Shown: positions 1-8,614, counted from the stretch's first letter. The stretch is 64,000 nt of DNA from Hymenobacter sp. DG01 (GCF_006352025.1 NZ_CP040936.1:1488001-1552000); one strand, 5' to 3'. Numbers and translations: made by a program. The notes: generated by a model from the letters alone, not told the origin.

Positions 1-1060
1 TCAGCTTGTAGTTGTTGTGCAGGTTGGCCATTTTGCCCAGCAAGTCCTTGCCGGCCTGCAGGTTGGTTACCTTATTGTAGCTGTACTTGTGCTTCTGGCC
101 GGCCTTCTGGAACATGATTTCCATGAACTCGGCCTCGTGCATGTTCTTGCCCTCGTCGTCGTCGTCCCACACCCACAGGTTGGGGTACTTCTTCTGAATT
201 TCGCCGGGCATCATGCCCGAGAAGATGGCATTGCGGGCGTAGGCGGTGGTAGTGGGCAGAATGCTGTAATAGGTTTCCTCCGAGTCAACCGTGAACAAGT
301 CGGCAATGATAGGCTCCAGCACTTTCCACTGGTCGTAGCGCAGGTTGTCGATGAGCACGAAGTACACGGGCGTGTCGCCGGTATCCTTCAGCATCGGGAA
401 CACGCGCTCCTTAAACAGCTGGTGCGACATGAGCGGGGCGTCGTCATCGTCACCGTTCACCCAGTCCTCGTAGTTTTCCGTGATGAAGCGGCCGAAGTAG
501 GTGTTGGCCTCGTCTTTCTGCATGTTAAAGACGTCGGCCATGCTCTTGCCTTCCGTCTCGTTGATTTCCAGCTCCCAGTACACCAGCTTCTTGTACACGT
601 CGGCCCACTCCGAGGGGCTGAGGCGGTCAGAGAGCTGCATGCCCAGCTGGCGGAAGTCGCGCTGGTAGCCGCTGTTGGTAGCCTCGCTCACCAGACGCTT
701 GTTGTCGAGCACCTTTTTCACCGACAGCAGAATCTGGTTGGGGTTTACCGGCTTGATGAGGTAGTCGGCAATTTTGGCCCCGATGGCCGATTCCATGATG
801 TGCTCCTCCTCGCTCTTGGTAATCATGACCACGGGCACGGTAGGGCGCACGGCCTTGATTTCGGTGAGGGTTTCCAAGCCCGTCAGGCCGGGCATATTTT
901 CATCCAGGAACACGATGTCGTAGGTCTTCTCCTGAATTTCCTCAATGGCATCGGCCCCGGAGTTCACGCCGGTCACGTCGTAGCCTTTTTCCTTAAGGAA
1001 GAGAATGTGGGGCTTCAGGAGGTCGATTTCGTCATCGGCCCATAGAATGGAGTATTGCAT
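1..1060 (-). CDS. porX: PorX, T9SS response regulator with PglZ domain (5' part, cut by window edge)
   Basis: The minus strand reads open from an ATG at 1060 to the window edge (353 codons visible, no stop). Residues 1-120 form a response-regulator receiver: an acidic ADDE near residue 8, the phospho-acceptor D53 in FLDENMPG and the conserved K in YLIKPVNP. A helical segment follows, then from about residue 230 the start of an alkaline-phosphatase-superfamily PglZ domain with the metal-site motif IDNLRYDQW and the threonine-rich LPTTTAYARNA. This receiver-PglZ architecture is that of PorX, which with the sensor PorY controls type IX secretion and gliding genes in Bacteroidota. Family members are roughly 510-530 residues, so about a third is missing. 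Other T9SS genes (porT, porE-like) lie about 50 kb away in this window. An antisense open frame on the plus strand is a shadow. Confidence 0.93.
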   Translation of the reverse strand, partial: MQYSILWADDEIDLLKPHILFLKEKGYDVTGVNSGADAIEEIQEKTYDIVFLDENMPGLTGLETLTEIKAVRPTVPVVMITKSEEEHIMESAIGAKIADYLIKPVNPNQILLSVKKVLDNKRLVSEATNSGYQRDFRQLGMQLSDRLSPSEWADVYKKLVYWELEINETEGKSMADVFNMQKDEANTYFGRFITENYEDWVNGDDDDAPLMSHQLFKERVFPMLKDTGDTPVYFVLIDNLRYDQWKVLEPIIADLFTVDSEETYYSILPTTTAYARNAIFSGMMPGEIQKKYPNLWVWDDDDEGKNMHEAEFMEIMFQKAGQKHKYSYNKVTNLQAGKDLLGKMANLHNNYKL

Positions 1061-1355
1061 GAGTTGGGGTCTTGGGGACGTTGATGATCAAGGGCTTACT
1101 TGCAGCCTACGAGCACCAAGAGGTTTGTTTTTTATTGTCGAGCAAGCGCGTTGCCGCCTTACATACGTAAGAGAGTAACCAAATAGCGGCAAAAAATATT
1201 GCGCAAGGTAAATTCCCGGTGAAATTAGAGCACTGCTTTTAGCGGGGCGCTTCCGTTGTTCCGGGCGTTTTTACCGTAGTCTGCGCTACGACCACTTCCT
1301 TTGCGTTGTCCCTACCCCCGGGGTGGACGCCAACCCTTGGTAATCCTCAAGTCCC
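1061..1355. other. Divergent intergenic region between porX and the HD phosphohydrolase
   Basis: This spacer of about 295 bp must hold the promoters of two divergent genes. I see a 7-bp inverted repeat TTGCCGC/GCGGCAA at about 1150-1156 and 1187-1193, with a smaller CTTAC/GTAAG hairpin inside it at 1158-1171. A TTCCTTTG (one mismatch to the Bacteroidota -7 box TAnnTTTG) lies near 1297-1304, upstream of the TTG start at 1356. No gene is visible. Confidence 0.4.
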
Positions 1356-2585
1356 TTGAATAAGAAAAAGATCTTCAACGACCCGGTGTATGGCTTTGTC
1401 ACCATCCCGACGGAGTTGCTGTTTGACCTGATTGAGCATACGTATTTCCAGCGCCTGCGCCGGATTCAGCAGCTGGGCCTCACCAGTTTCGTGTACCCCG
1501 GGGCCCTGCACACGCGCTTTCACCACGCTCTGGGCGCCATGCACCTGATGACCCTGGCCCTACGCACGCTGAAGGATAAAGGCGTCAAGATTTCGGCCAA
1601 GGAGGGGGAGGCGGCTATGGCGGCTATTCTGCTGCACGACGTAGGCCACGGTCCCCTCTCCCACGCCCTGGAGCACAGCATATTTCATAAAGTGCACCAC
1701 GAAGAGCTGAGCCTGCACCTGATGCGCAAGCTCAACGTCCAGTTCAACGGCGCCCTGGACCTGGCCATCCAGATTTTTGAGGGCACGTACTCGCGGCCAT
1801 TCTTTCACCAGCTGGTGAGCTCCCAGCTCGACATGGACCGGCTGGACTACCTCAACCGCGACTCCTTTTACACCGGCGTGCAGGAAGGCCGCCCCGGCGC
1901 CGACCGCCTGATCAAGATGCTGACGGTAGTGGATGAGCGGCTGGTGCTGGAAGAAAAGGCCGTGTACAGCATCGAGAACTTTCTGGTGAGCCGCCGGCTG
2001 ATGTACTGGCAGGTGTACCTGCACAAAACCGTGACCAGCGCCGAGCAGATGGTCATTCGGATTATGCAGCACGCCCGCGCTCTGGTGCGCAAGGGCGTGG
2101 ACGTGCCGGCCTCGCCCAACCTGCAGTTCTTTCTCTCGCGCAGCGTCACGCAGCAGGAGTTTGAGCAGGACGATGACATCCTGCGCCGCTTCACCCGCCT
2201 CGATGATACCGACGTGTGGGGAGCCGTGAAGCTCTGGGCCGACCACCCCGACAAGGTACTGAACTACCTCGCCCAGAGCCTGCTGGACCGGCACCTGTTT
2301 AAAATCACGCTCCAGACCGAGCCTTTCGACGAGGATTTCCAGCTGGGCATTGTGGAGCTGATTGCCGAGCATTTCCACCTCCCCCACGAGGACGCGGCCC
2401 AGCTCATGCTCACCGGCCGCATCAGCAACAACGCCTACGACGCCGACGGCCAGGACCCGATTGACGTGCTTACGAAGCGCGGCCGGGTAGTAAACGTAGC
2501 GGAGGCGTCGGATTTGCCCAATATTCGCGCTATCAGCCAACGGGTAGAGAAGCATTATATCTGCTACCCCAAGGAAATCCTGTAG
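1356..2585 (+). CDS. HD-domain phosphohydrolase (dNTPase-like)
   Basis: A 409-residue soluble protein of the HD superfamily. The metal-binding set is clear: HH at residues 56-57 (RFHHALG), the HD pair at 94-95 in LLHDVGHGP with a following LSHALEH, and a later DMDRLDYLNRD that supplies the distal Asp and is typical of dGTPase-like HD enzymes. Such enzymes hydrolyse (d)NTPs or related phosphomonoesters; the substrate here is unknown. Translation starts at a TTG (1356), since no in-frame ATG precedes the conserved N-terminus NKKKIFNDPVYGF. It ends 6 bp before the next gene, which suggests one transcript leading towards the lpx genes. Confidence 0.88.
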   Translation: MNKKKIFNDPVYGFVTIPTELLFDLIEHTYFQRLRRIQQLGLTSFVYPGALHTRFHHALGAMHLMTLALRTLKDKGVKISAKEGEAAMAAILLHDVGHGPLSHALEHSIFHKVHHEELSLHLMRKLNVQFNGALDLAIQIFEGTYSRPFFHQLVSSQLDMDRLDYLNRDSFYTGVQEGRPGADRLIKMLTVVDERLVLEEKAVYSIENFLVSRRLMYWQVYLHKTVTSAEQMVIRIMQHARALVRKGVDVPASPNLQFFLSRSVTQQEFEQDDDILRRFTRLDDTDVWGAVKLWADHPDKVLNYLAQSLLDRHLFKITLQTEPFDEDFQLGIVELIAEHFHLPHEDAAQLMLTGRISNNAYDADGQDPIDVLTKRGRVVNVAEASDLPNIRAISQRVEKHYICYPKEIL

Positions 2586-2591
2586 GCCGGC

Positions 2592-4394
2592 ATGCGCGCT
2601 CTGCTTCGCCGTTTGTTTTCAGACCTGCCCCTGGGCCTGCTGGCGCTGTTTTTCCTAGTGCTAAGCGGTAGTCTGGCGGTGCTCTACAGCTGGGTTTCCA
2701 TCCCCGATCTGTACGCGCTGCGCCAGGCCATCTATGCCCGTAACGAGATGCCGGAGTTTGTGCTGCAGGTTACGCCGGGCCGCTACGCCGCGCTGCGCGG
2801 GGGGCTATGGGCCGTAGCCGCCGGGGCGGCCGCCCTGACCGGCTACCATCTCCGAAGCGGCCGCCTGCCCCTGGAGTTGCGCGGATTGTGGCAGAGCCTG
2901 CGTGAGGCCGCCCACAGTGTGGGGCGGGCCGTGGCCGGGCTTTCTGCCCTGGAGAAGCTGCTGGCCGGGCTGCTGCTTGCCAGCGTGCTGGCCCTGCGCC
3001 TGTATTACACCCGGGTGTATCCGCTGAGCACCGATGAAATAGCCACCTACGACTACTTTGTGAGTGGCGGACCGGTAGCCAGCACCAGCTTCTACCCCAT
3101 CCCGAATAACCATGTGCTGTTTAGCCTTAGCTGCTGGGCAGTAAGCAGGTTTACTGCTCACGACATGCTGATTCTGCGGCTGCCTACCTTGCTCATCAGC
3201 CTGGTGGGTACCGTGCTGGCTTACGCCCTGCTGGTGCGCGTTACTACTTTCCGGGTTGCCACGCTGGCAGTAGGGTTGTTCAGCCTTTCGCCCCTGAGTT
3301 TGTACTACGCCATGGCGGGCCGGGGCTACTTCCTGCTGATTGCGCTGGCAATAGCGCAGTTTTTCGCGGCCCTGGCTGTTGTGCACTCCACCCGCTGGCG
3401 GCAGTTGGGCTGGGCCGGGTTTGTGGTAGCGGGCATCCTGGGGCTCTATACTATTCCTACGTACGCCTACCCCCTGGTTTCGCTCGGAGTCTGGGCGGGC
3501 CTGGTGTTTCTGCGGCGCCGTGATATGGCCGGGCTGGCTTCTCTGCTGGGGGCCAGTGCGCTGGTGGGCGCCGGGGCGCTGGTGGCCTATGCACCGGTTA
3601 TCAGCGTCTCGGGGCTGCGGGCTTTGGCGGCCAACAGCTACATCGCCCCCCAAAGCCTCACGGATTTCTGGCGCTCCTACGCGCTGTACCTGTTGAAGCC
3701 CGCCCGGGAGCTATTTGGGCATGAGCAGCTGAGTGCCCCGGGGTTCGTGGGGCTGCTGGTAGCGGCGCTGGCGGTGCTGCCGGCCCTGCCCCGCCCCTGG
3801 CGCCGGGTGGCCCTGCCGGCCCTGCTACTGGTGCTGCTGCCCTTCGTGTTCATGCCCATGCAGCGGGTGTACAGCCCGGCCCGGGTGCTACTGTACGCGG
3901 CGTTTTTCTTTTTTGTGGGGGTAGCCGTACTGGGCGAGTGGCTGCTGCGGCGGCTGCGCGTACCGCCCCGGCTGGGCCTGGCCAGTATAGGGGTAATACT
4001 TTGTTTGTATGGCACTTACCAGGCTGCCCACTTTCGCTATGCCGTGCGCTCAGCCCAGAACATGGCCCGGCAGCTGGAGGGCTCCTACGCCTGGCTGCGG
4101 CGGCAGCAACCGCACCGGGTGTACTTCGCGGCCCCATTTCATAAGCTATACTTTCACCACTACGCCCTGACCACGGGCTACCCCCTGCACTTGTTCGAAG
4201 CCACTTCGGCGCCGGGTACCCGCTTTGATTATGTAGTCCTGGTGCGCGGACAAACGGTAGTGCGGCCCTGGTGTACCCCGCAAGCATACCGCCGGGTTTA
4301 TTCTGATGAAGGGGCCACTATCTACCAGAGCGCTGAGCACCCGGCCGCGCGCCCGCCCCAGCCCCCGGCAGCGGCACCCCGCGCCGGGAAATAG
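2592..4394 (+). CDS. Polytopic membrane protein, GT-C / PMT-ArnT-like glycosyltransferase
   Basis: About 600 residues with a dozen or so hydrophobic segments. After the third segment an acidic loop carries LSTDEIATYDYF, resembling the DE-containing first periplasmic loop of GT-C enzymes (protein mannosyltransferase, ArnT, GT39/GT83 families), which transfer sugars from polyprenyl-phosphate donors. The C-terminal 150 residues look like a periplasmic domain, and the last 20 are proline/alanine rich. It starts 6 bp after the HD gene and ends 21 bp before lpxD, so a role in modifying lipid A or a surface glycan is plausible, but that is inference from position. The donor and acceptor cannot be read from the sequence. 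Confidence 0.7.
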   Translation: MRALLRRLFSDLPLGLLALFFLVLSGSLAVLYSWVSIPDLYALRQAIYARNEMPEFVLQVTPGRYAALRGGLWAVAAGAAALTGYHLRSGRLPLELRGLWQSLREAAHSVGRAVAGLSALEKLLAGLLLASVLALRLYYTRVYPLSTDEIATYDYFVSGGPVASTSFYPIPNNHVLFSLSCWAVSRFTAHDMLILRLPTLLISLVGTVLAYALLVRVTTFRVATLAVGLFSLSPLSLYYAMAGRGYFLLIALAIAQFFAALAVVHSTRWRQLGWAGFVVAGILGLYTIPTYAYPLVSLGVWAGLVFLRRRDMAGLASLLGASALVGAGALVAYAPVISVSGLRALAANSYIAPQSLTDFWRSYALYLLKPARELFGHEQLSAPGFVGLLVAALAVLPALPRPWRRVALPALLLVLLPFVFMPMQRVYSPARVLLYAAFFFFVGVAVLGEWLLRRLRVPPRLGLASIGVILCLYGTYQAAHFRYAVRSAQNMARQLEGSYAWLRRQQPHRVYFAAPFHKLYFHHYALTTGYPLHLFEATSAPGTRFDYVVLVRGQTVVRPWCTPQAYRRVYSDEGATIYQSAEHPAARPPQPPAAAPRAGK

Positions 4395-4403
4395 ATATTT
4401 CTC

Positions 4404-4411
4404 TACTTTTG
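4404..4411 (+). promoter_or_regulatory. Candidate -7 box TACTTTTG for lpxD
   Basis: An exact match to the Bacteroidota primary-sigma -7 consensus TAnnTTTG. Its last base is only 4 nt upstream of the lpxD ATG at 4416, so transcription starting the usual few bases downstream would give a leaderless or nearly leaderless mRNA. No convincing -33 TTTG is visible. Confidence 0.5.
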
Positions 4412-4415
4412 CCCG

Positions 4416-5456
4416 ATGGAATTTACCGTAGGTCAGATAGCAGAAGTACTGCGCGGAACCGTGGAAGGAGACGCCACGCAGCCAATTAACCGCTTGGCCA
4501 AAATTGAAGAAGCCCAGGCCGGCGCCCTCTCCTTTCTCTCGAACCCGAAGTATGAGCCTTACCTCTATAGTACGGGGGCATCGGCGGTTATCGTGAGTCG
4601 GGCCCTGGAGCTGCGGCAGCCTGTTACGGCCGCCCTCATCCGGGTGGAGGACCCCTACACCAGCTTTACCACCCTGCTTGAGTTCTACCAGCAAGCTACC
4701 CGCACCGGCAAGCGCGGCGTAGAAGAGCCCGCCTACCTGGCCGCCAGCTCCCGCATCGGCGAAAACCATTACCGTGGCGCCTTCTCCTATATTGGGGAGA
4801 ACTGCGAAATCGGGCGCGACGTGGTGATTTTTCCGCACGTTTTCATCGGCGACCGGTGCAAAATCGGGGATGGCACTATCCTTTACGCTGGGGCCAAGGT
4901 GTACGCCGAAACCGTTATCGGGGCACGCTGCACCATTCATGCGGGCGCTGTACTCGGCTCCGATGGCTTCGGCTTCGCGCCCCAGCCCGACGGCTCCTAC
5001 CGCACTATTCCGCAGATTGGCAACGTGGTGCTGGAAGACAACGTGAGCATTGGGGCCAACGCCACCATCGACTGCGCCACCATGGGCTCGACCATCATCC
5101 GGGAGGGCGCCAAAATCGACAACCTGGTGCAGATTGCCCACAACGTGGAGGTAGGCCGCCACACGGTTATTGCTTCCCAGTCGGGCGTGTCGGGCTCCAC
5201 CAAAATCGGCGACTTCTGTGTGTTGGCCGGCCAAACGGGGCTGGCCGGGCACCTCACCCTTGCCAACCGCACCACGGTTACGGCCCAGTCGGGGGTAGGA
5301 AAATCCATTAAGCAGGAAGGCGTGCTGCTGCAGGGCTCCCCCGCTTTCAACCTGCGCGACAGTCTGCGCGCCAATGCCGTGTTCCGCCATCTGCCCGACC
5401 TGGAGCGCCGCCTCACCCTTCTGGAACGCAGCCGCACCGAACCGGAAAAGCCCTAG
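4416..5456 (+). CDS. lpxD: UDP-3-O-(3-hydroxyacyl)glucosamine N-acyltransferase LpxD
   Basis: 346 residues, the normal family size. The N-terminal uridine-binding domain (about 1-105, FTVGQIAEVLRGTVEGD) leads into a left-handed beta-helix built of hexapeptide repeats (about 105-310). The active-site histidine lies in the segment IAHNVEVGRHTVIASQSG, and the C-terminal helices follow. The enzyme adds the second 3-hydroxyacyl chain to UDP-3-O-acyl-glucosamine in cytoplasmic lipid A synthesis. It is first of three consecutive lipid A genes (lpxD, lpxC/fabZ, lpxA). Start at ATG 4416, just after a TACTTTTG promoter box. Confidence 0.96.
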   Translation: MEFTVGQIAEVLRGTVEGDATQPINRLAKIEEAQAGALSFLSNPKYEPYLYSTGASAVIVSRALELRQPVTAALIRVEDPYTSFTTLLEFYQQATRTGKRGVEEPAYLAASSRIGENHYRGAFSYIGENCEIGRDVVIFPHVFIGDRCKIGDGTILYAGAKVYAETVIGARCTIHAGAVLGSDGFGFAPQPDGSYRTIPQIGNVVLEDNVSIGANATIDCATMGSTIIREGAKIDNLVQIAHNVEVGRHTVIASQSGVSGSTKIGDFCVLAGQTGLAGHLTLANRTTVTAQSGVGKSIKQEGVLLQGSPAFNLRDSLRANAVFRHLPDLERRLTLLERSRTEPEKP

Positions 5457-5470
5457 CTTTGCAGTCTATT

Positions 5471-5561
5471 GAGTTGTCAGTTGCCAATTGCCAGTTGCCG
5501 GGTCCGTTCTGTTTTCTGATGGCCTGCTTCCTGACAACTGGCAACTGACAACTGACAACTC
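5471..5561. repeat. Spacer inverted repeat with AGTTGYC heptamer arms (lpxD-lpxC/fabZ)
   Basis: The left arm (5471-5499) is a run of degenerate heptamers AGTTGTC/AGTTGCC/AATTGCC; the right arm (5532-5561) is the reverse complement type, TGACAAC/TGGCAAC units. The right arm ends 5 bp before the start codon of lpxC/fabZ. The loop is about 32 nt. The spacer would fold as a long hairpin in mRNA and carries no T-tract. It belongs to a family of spacers described under findings. Confidence 0.85.
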
Positions 5562-5566
5562 AGAAA

Positions 5567-6961
5567 ATGAACGACAAGCAACATACCATCAAGGCCCCCG
5601 TCACCGTGAGTGGCATTGGCCTTCATACCGGCGTGCAGGCCACCATGACGTTCTGCCCCGCCCCCATCAACCACGGCTATAAGTTTCAGCGCATCGATTT
5701 GCCCGGCCAGCCCCTCGTGGATGCCGACGTGGACAACGTGGTGGACCTCTCGCGCGGCACGACCATCGAGCAGAACGGCGCCCGCGTGAACACCGTGGAG
5801 CACACGCTGGCCGCCCTGGTAGGCCTGCAGATTGATAATGTGCTGATTCAGCTGGACGGGCCCGAGCCGCCCATCATGGACGGTTCCAGCTTCGAGTTCA
5901 TCAAGCCCCTGCAGGAAGTGGGCCTGGAAGAGCAGAACGCCCTGCGCAATTACTTCGAGATTCCCGACGAAATCCGCTACGTGGACAACGGCCGGGCTGT
6001 GGAGCTGGCGGCCCTGCCCCTGAACAACTACCGCCTCACGGTAATGGTCGATTACAACTCGCCGGTGCTGGGCTCGCAACACGCTTCCCTGACCCACATC
6101 GACCAGTTCACCTCCGAAATTGCCTCGTCGCGCACGTTCTGCTTTCTGCACGAGCTGGAGGCACTCTACAAATCCAACCTCATCAAGGGCGGCGATTTGA
6201 GCAACGCCATTGTGGTGGTTGACCGGGTGGTAAGCGACGAGGAGCTGGACGAGCTAGCGACCATGCTGGGCAAGCCCAAAGTGGCCGTGAAAAAGGAAGG
6301 CATTCTCAACAACGTGGACCTGCGCTACAAAAACGAGCCGGCCCGCCACAAGCTCCTCGATTTGGTAGGCGACCTGGCCCTGGTGGGCCGCCCGCTGAAA
6401 GGCCAGATTCTGGCCGCCCGCCCGGGGCACGCGGCCAACGTGGCCTTTGCCAAGCGCATCAAGAAAAAGATGATGGAGGCCCACACCAGCGCCGTGCCCA
6501 CCTACGACCCTACGCGCGAGCCGGTGATGGACATCAACAAAATCAGCGCCATCCTGCCCCACCGCTACCCCTTCCTGCTCATCGATAAAATTATTCACCT
6601 GGATGCCAACACGGTAACCGGGGTGAAGAACGTTACGATGAACGAACCCTTCTTTCCTGGTCACTTCCCCGGTAACCCCGTGATGCCCGGCGTACTGCAG
6701 ATTGAGGCCATGGCCCAGACCGGGGGCATTCTGGTACTGAACACCGTGCCGGACCCCGAAAACTACTGGACCTATTTTCTGGGTATCGAGAATTGCCGCT
6801 TCCGCCGCATGGTGAAACCCGGCGACACCATCATCTTCAAGTGCGACCTGACGGCCCCCATCAAGCGCGGTATTGCCAAAATGAGCGGGAAAGCCTACGT
6901 GAACGGGAAAGTGGTGATGGAAGCCGAAATGTCGGCCAGCATCGTCCGGAAGAACGCCTGA
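5567..6961 (+). CDS. lpxC/fabZ: Bifunctional LpxC deacetylase / FabZ dehydratase fusion
   Basis: 464 residues. Residues 1-305 are LpxC, the zinc UDP-3-O-acyl-GlcNAc deacetylase that commits the cell to lipid A: GIGLHTG, VEHTLAAL, DGPEPPIMDGSS and the C-terminal histidine region ARPGHAANVAFAKR. From about residue 320 a complete FabZ hot-dog domain follows (HRYPFLLID, FFPGHFPGNPVMPG, IEAMAQTGG), the (3R)-hydroxyacyl-ACP dehydratase. Fusion of the two is characteristic of Bacteroidota and links partition of hydroxyacyl-ACP between fatty acid and lipid A synthesis. It sits between lpxD and lpxA and is flanked on both sides by spacer inverted repeats. Confidence 0.97.
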   Translation: MNDKQHTIKAPVTVSGIGLHTGVQATMTFCPAPINHGYKFQRIDLPGQPLVDADVDNVVDLSRGTTIEQNGARVNTVEHTLAALVGLQIDNVLIQLDGPEPPIMDGSSFEFIKPLQEVGLEEQNALRNYFEIPDEIRYVDNGRAVELAALPLNNYRLTVMVDYNSPVLGSQHASLTHIDQFTSEIASSRTFCFLHELEALYKSNLIKGGDLSNAIVVVDRVVSDEELDELATMLGKPKVAVKKEGILNNVDLRYKNEPARHKLLDLVGDLALVGRPLKGQILAARPGHAANVAFAKRIKKKMMEAHTSAVPTYDPTREPVMDINKISAILPHRYPFLLIDKIIHLDANTVTGVKNVTMNEPFFPGHFPGNPVMPGVLQIEAMAQTGGILVLNTVPDPENYWTYFLGIENCRFRRMVKPGDTIIFKCDLTAPIKRGIAKMSGKAYVNGKVVMEAEMSASIVRKNA

Positions 6962-6965
6962 TTTT

Positions 6966-7065
6966 CAATTAGTAATTAATAATTAAGAATGTATAATTCT
7001 CATACGACATCCGCTTCCCGGGTCATTGAGGCATTTCTTAATTATTAATTCTTAATTACTAATTA
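6966..7065. repeat. Spacer inverted repeat with AATTANN heptamer arms (fabZ-lpxA)
   Basis: Left arm 6966-6991 reads as AATTAGT AATTAAT AATTAAG AATG. The right arm 7032-7065, in reverse complement, reads AATTAGT AATTAAG AATTAAT AATTAAG AAATG, so the two arms carry different numbers of the same heptamer. The right arm ends 8 bp before the lpxA ATG. The AT-only arms contrast strongly with the surrounding GC-rich genes. Confidence 0.9.
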
Positions 7066-7073
7066 CCCAACGA

Positions 7074-7874
7074 ATGAACCAGCCGCTCGCCTATATTCAC
7101 CCCGAAGCCAAAATCGCCCAGAACGTGGTAGTGGAGCCGTTCACGACCATCGACAAGGACGTGGAAATCGGGGAAGGCACCTGGATTGGGCCCAACGTGA
7201 CCATCATGGCGGGGGCCCGTATCGGCAAAAACTGCAAGATTTTTCCCGGCGCCGTTATTGCCGCCCAACCCCAGGACCTCAAGTTTGCCGGCGAGAAAAC
7301 CACCGTGCACATCGGGGATAATACGGTAGTGCGCGAGTGCGTGACAGTGAACCGCGGCACCGTGGACAAGCTCAAAACCGTAGTGGGCAGCAACTGCCTG
7401 CTGATGGCCTACGTGCACATTGCCCACGACTGCGTGATTGGCGACAACTGCATTCTGGCCAACACGGTGCAGGTGGCGGGTCACGTAGAGGTGGGTGACT
7501 ACGCCATTGTGGGCGGGTCTTCGGCCATTCACCAATTTGTGCGCATCGGGGCCCACGCCATGATTTCCGGGGGCTCCCTGATCCGGAAGGATGTGCCGCC
7601 CTTCGTGAAGGCCGGCCGCGAGCCGCTTAGCTACGCGGGCATCAACAGCATTGGGCTGCGCCGCCGCGGCTTCTCCGACCAGAAGATTTCCGAGATTCAG
7701 CAGCTCTACCGCCTGCTGTTCATGAGCGGCCTGAACAACAACGCCGCCCTCGACCAGATTGAGCTGGAACTGGCTCCTTCGCCCGAGCGCGACGAGGTAG
7801 TAAACTTCATCCGTAACTCGGGCCGTGGCGTCATTAAGGGCTACGGCCGTAACGGCAACGGCAACGGCGAGTAG
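7074..7874 (+). CDS. lpxA: UDP-N-acetylglucosamine acyltransferase LpxA
   Basis: 266 residues of left-handed beta-helix hexapeptide repeats followed by a C-terminal helical region, as expected for LpxA. The catalytic histidine is in MAYVHIAHDCVIGDNC, and the family segment SSAIHQFVRIGAHAMISGGS and the GINSIGLRRRGFS stretch at the start of the C-terminal domain are present. It catalyses the first step of lipid A synthesis, acyl transfer from 3-hydroxyacyl-ACP to the 3-OH of UDP-GlcNAc. The last 10 residues are a Gly/Asn-rich tail. It is third in the lpxD-lpxC/fabZ-lpxA order. Confidence 0.97.
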   Translation: MNQPLAYIHPEAKIAQNVVVEPFTTIDKDVEIGEGTWIGPNVTIMAGARIGKNCKIFPGAVIAAQPQDLKFAGEKTTVHIGDNTVVRECVTVNRGTVDKLKTVVGSNCLLMAYVHIAHDCVIGDNCILANTVQVAGHVEVGDYAIVGGSSAIHQFVRIGAHAMISGGSLIRKDVPPFVKAGREPLSYAGINSIGLRRRGFSDQKISEIQQLYRLLFMSGLNNNAALDQIELELAPSPERDEVVNFIRNSGRGVIKGYGRNGNGNGE

Positions 7875-7892
7875 ATTTCGGAACCGCAACCC

Positions 7893-7963
7893 AAGAGCTT
7901 AGGGCCCGGAGAATGTTCTGACGCGCGTACGTTAGCAGAACATGGTCTGGGTTCTAAGCTCTT
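7893..7963. repeat. Spacer inverted repeat (lpxA-ABC ATPase)
   Basis: Arms 7893-7920 and 7936-7963 begin with a perfect AAGAGCTTAG / CTAAGCTCTT pair and end with ATGTTCTG / CAGAACAT; I count about 23 of 28 positions paired, around a 15-nt loop. Pyrimidine-rich 7-nt phased text (CTCTT, CTTTCTT) continues after the right arm up to the next start. Confidence 0.75.
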
Positions 7964-7981
7964 CTTTCTTAGCGCCACGAT

Positions 7982-8614
7982 ATGCAGATTACCGCCACCG
8001 GGCTGGGCAAGCGCTTTGCCCGGGAATGGATTTTCCGGGACCTGACCCACACCTTCCGGCCGGGCACGGCCACCGCTATTCTGGGCCCCAACGGCGCGGG
8101 CAAAAGCACGCTGCTCAACACTTTGTCGGGGCAGCTCCTGCCCACTACCGGCACGCTCAGCTACGAGCACGCCGGCCGCGCTACGGCCGTGGAAGACGTA
8201 CCGCCCCTGCTGGCCTACGCGGCGCCCTACCTGGAGCTGATTGAGGAACTGACCCTAACGGAGCAGATTCAGTTTCATACCCGCTTCAAGCCTCTGCGGC
8301 CGGGCCTGACGGCGGCGCAGCTTATCAGCATCATGTATCTGGAGAAATCGCGCCACAAGCTGGTGCGGGATTTCTCTTCCGGCATGAAGCAGCGCCTGAA
8401 GCTGGCCCTGGCCCTGTACGCCGATACCCCCCTGCTCCTGCTCGACGAGCCCACCACCAACCTGGACCGCACCGGCGTGGAGTGGTATCTGGAACATGCT
8501 CGCGCTACCCTGAAAGGACGCACCGTACTGGTTTCCAGCAACGTACCAGAGGAATACGACTTCTGCCAGGAGCAGCTGCTGATAACTGATTTCGGGGCGA
8601 AAGCAGCCAGGTAA
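7982..8614 (+). CDS. ABC transporter ATP-binding protein
   Basis: A single ABC ATPase domain of 210 residues: Walker A GPNGAGKST at about residue 38, signature FSSGMKQRLKLALAL (a variant of LSGGQ), and Walker B LLLLDEP followed by TTNLD. The short length and the SSGMKQR signature fit CcmA/ABC-2-type exporters. No permease gene is adjacent, so its partner must be encoded elsewhere. It follows lpxA in the same orientation, which is compatible with an envelope role, but the substrate is unknown. Start ATG 7982. Confidence 0.88.
   Translation: MQITATGLGKRFAREWIFRDLTHTFRPGTATAILGPNGAGKSTLLNTLSGQLLPTTGTLSYEHAGRATAVEDVPPLLAYAAPYLELIEELTLTEQIQFHTRFKPLRPGLTAAQLISIMYLEKSRHKLVRDFSSGMKQRLKLALALYADTPLLLLDEPTTNLDRTGVEWYLEHARATLKGRTVLVSSNVPEEYDFCQEQLLITDFGAKAAR

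Noticed and set aside
17..1045. Long open frame on the plus strand at the window start
   Set aside because: It is antisense to the receiver-PglZ frame of porX, whose motifs (FLDENMPG, IDNLRYDQW) are unambiguous; the plus-strand translation has no recognisable domain.
1560..2555. Long minus-strand frame opposite the HD gene, and similar antisense frames across most genes
   Set aside because: High-GC shadow frames: Leu/Gly/His-rich without motifs, each fully overlapping a gene with clear family signatures.
5471..7065. CRISPR-like array
   Set aside because: Units are 7-8 nt, degenerate and without spacers of unique sequence; no cas gene is present in the window.
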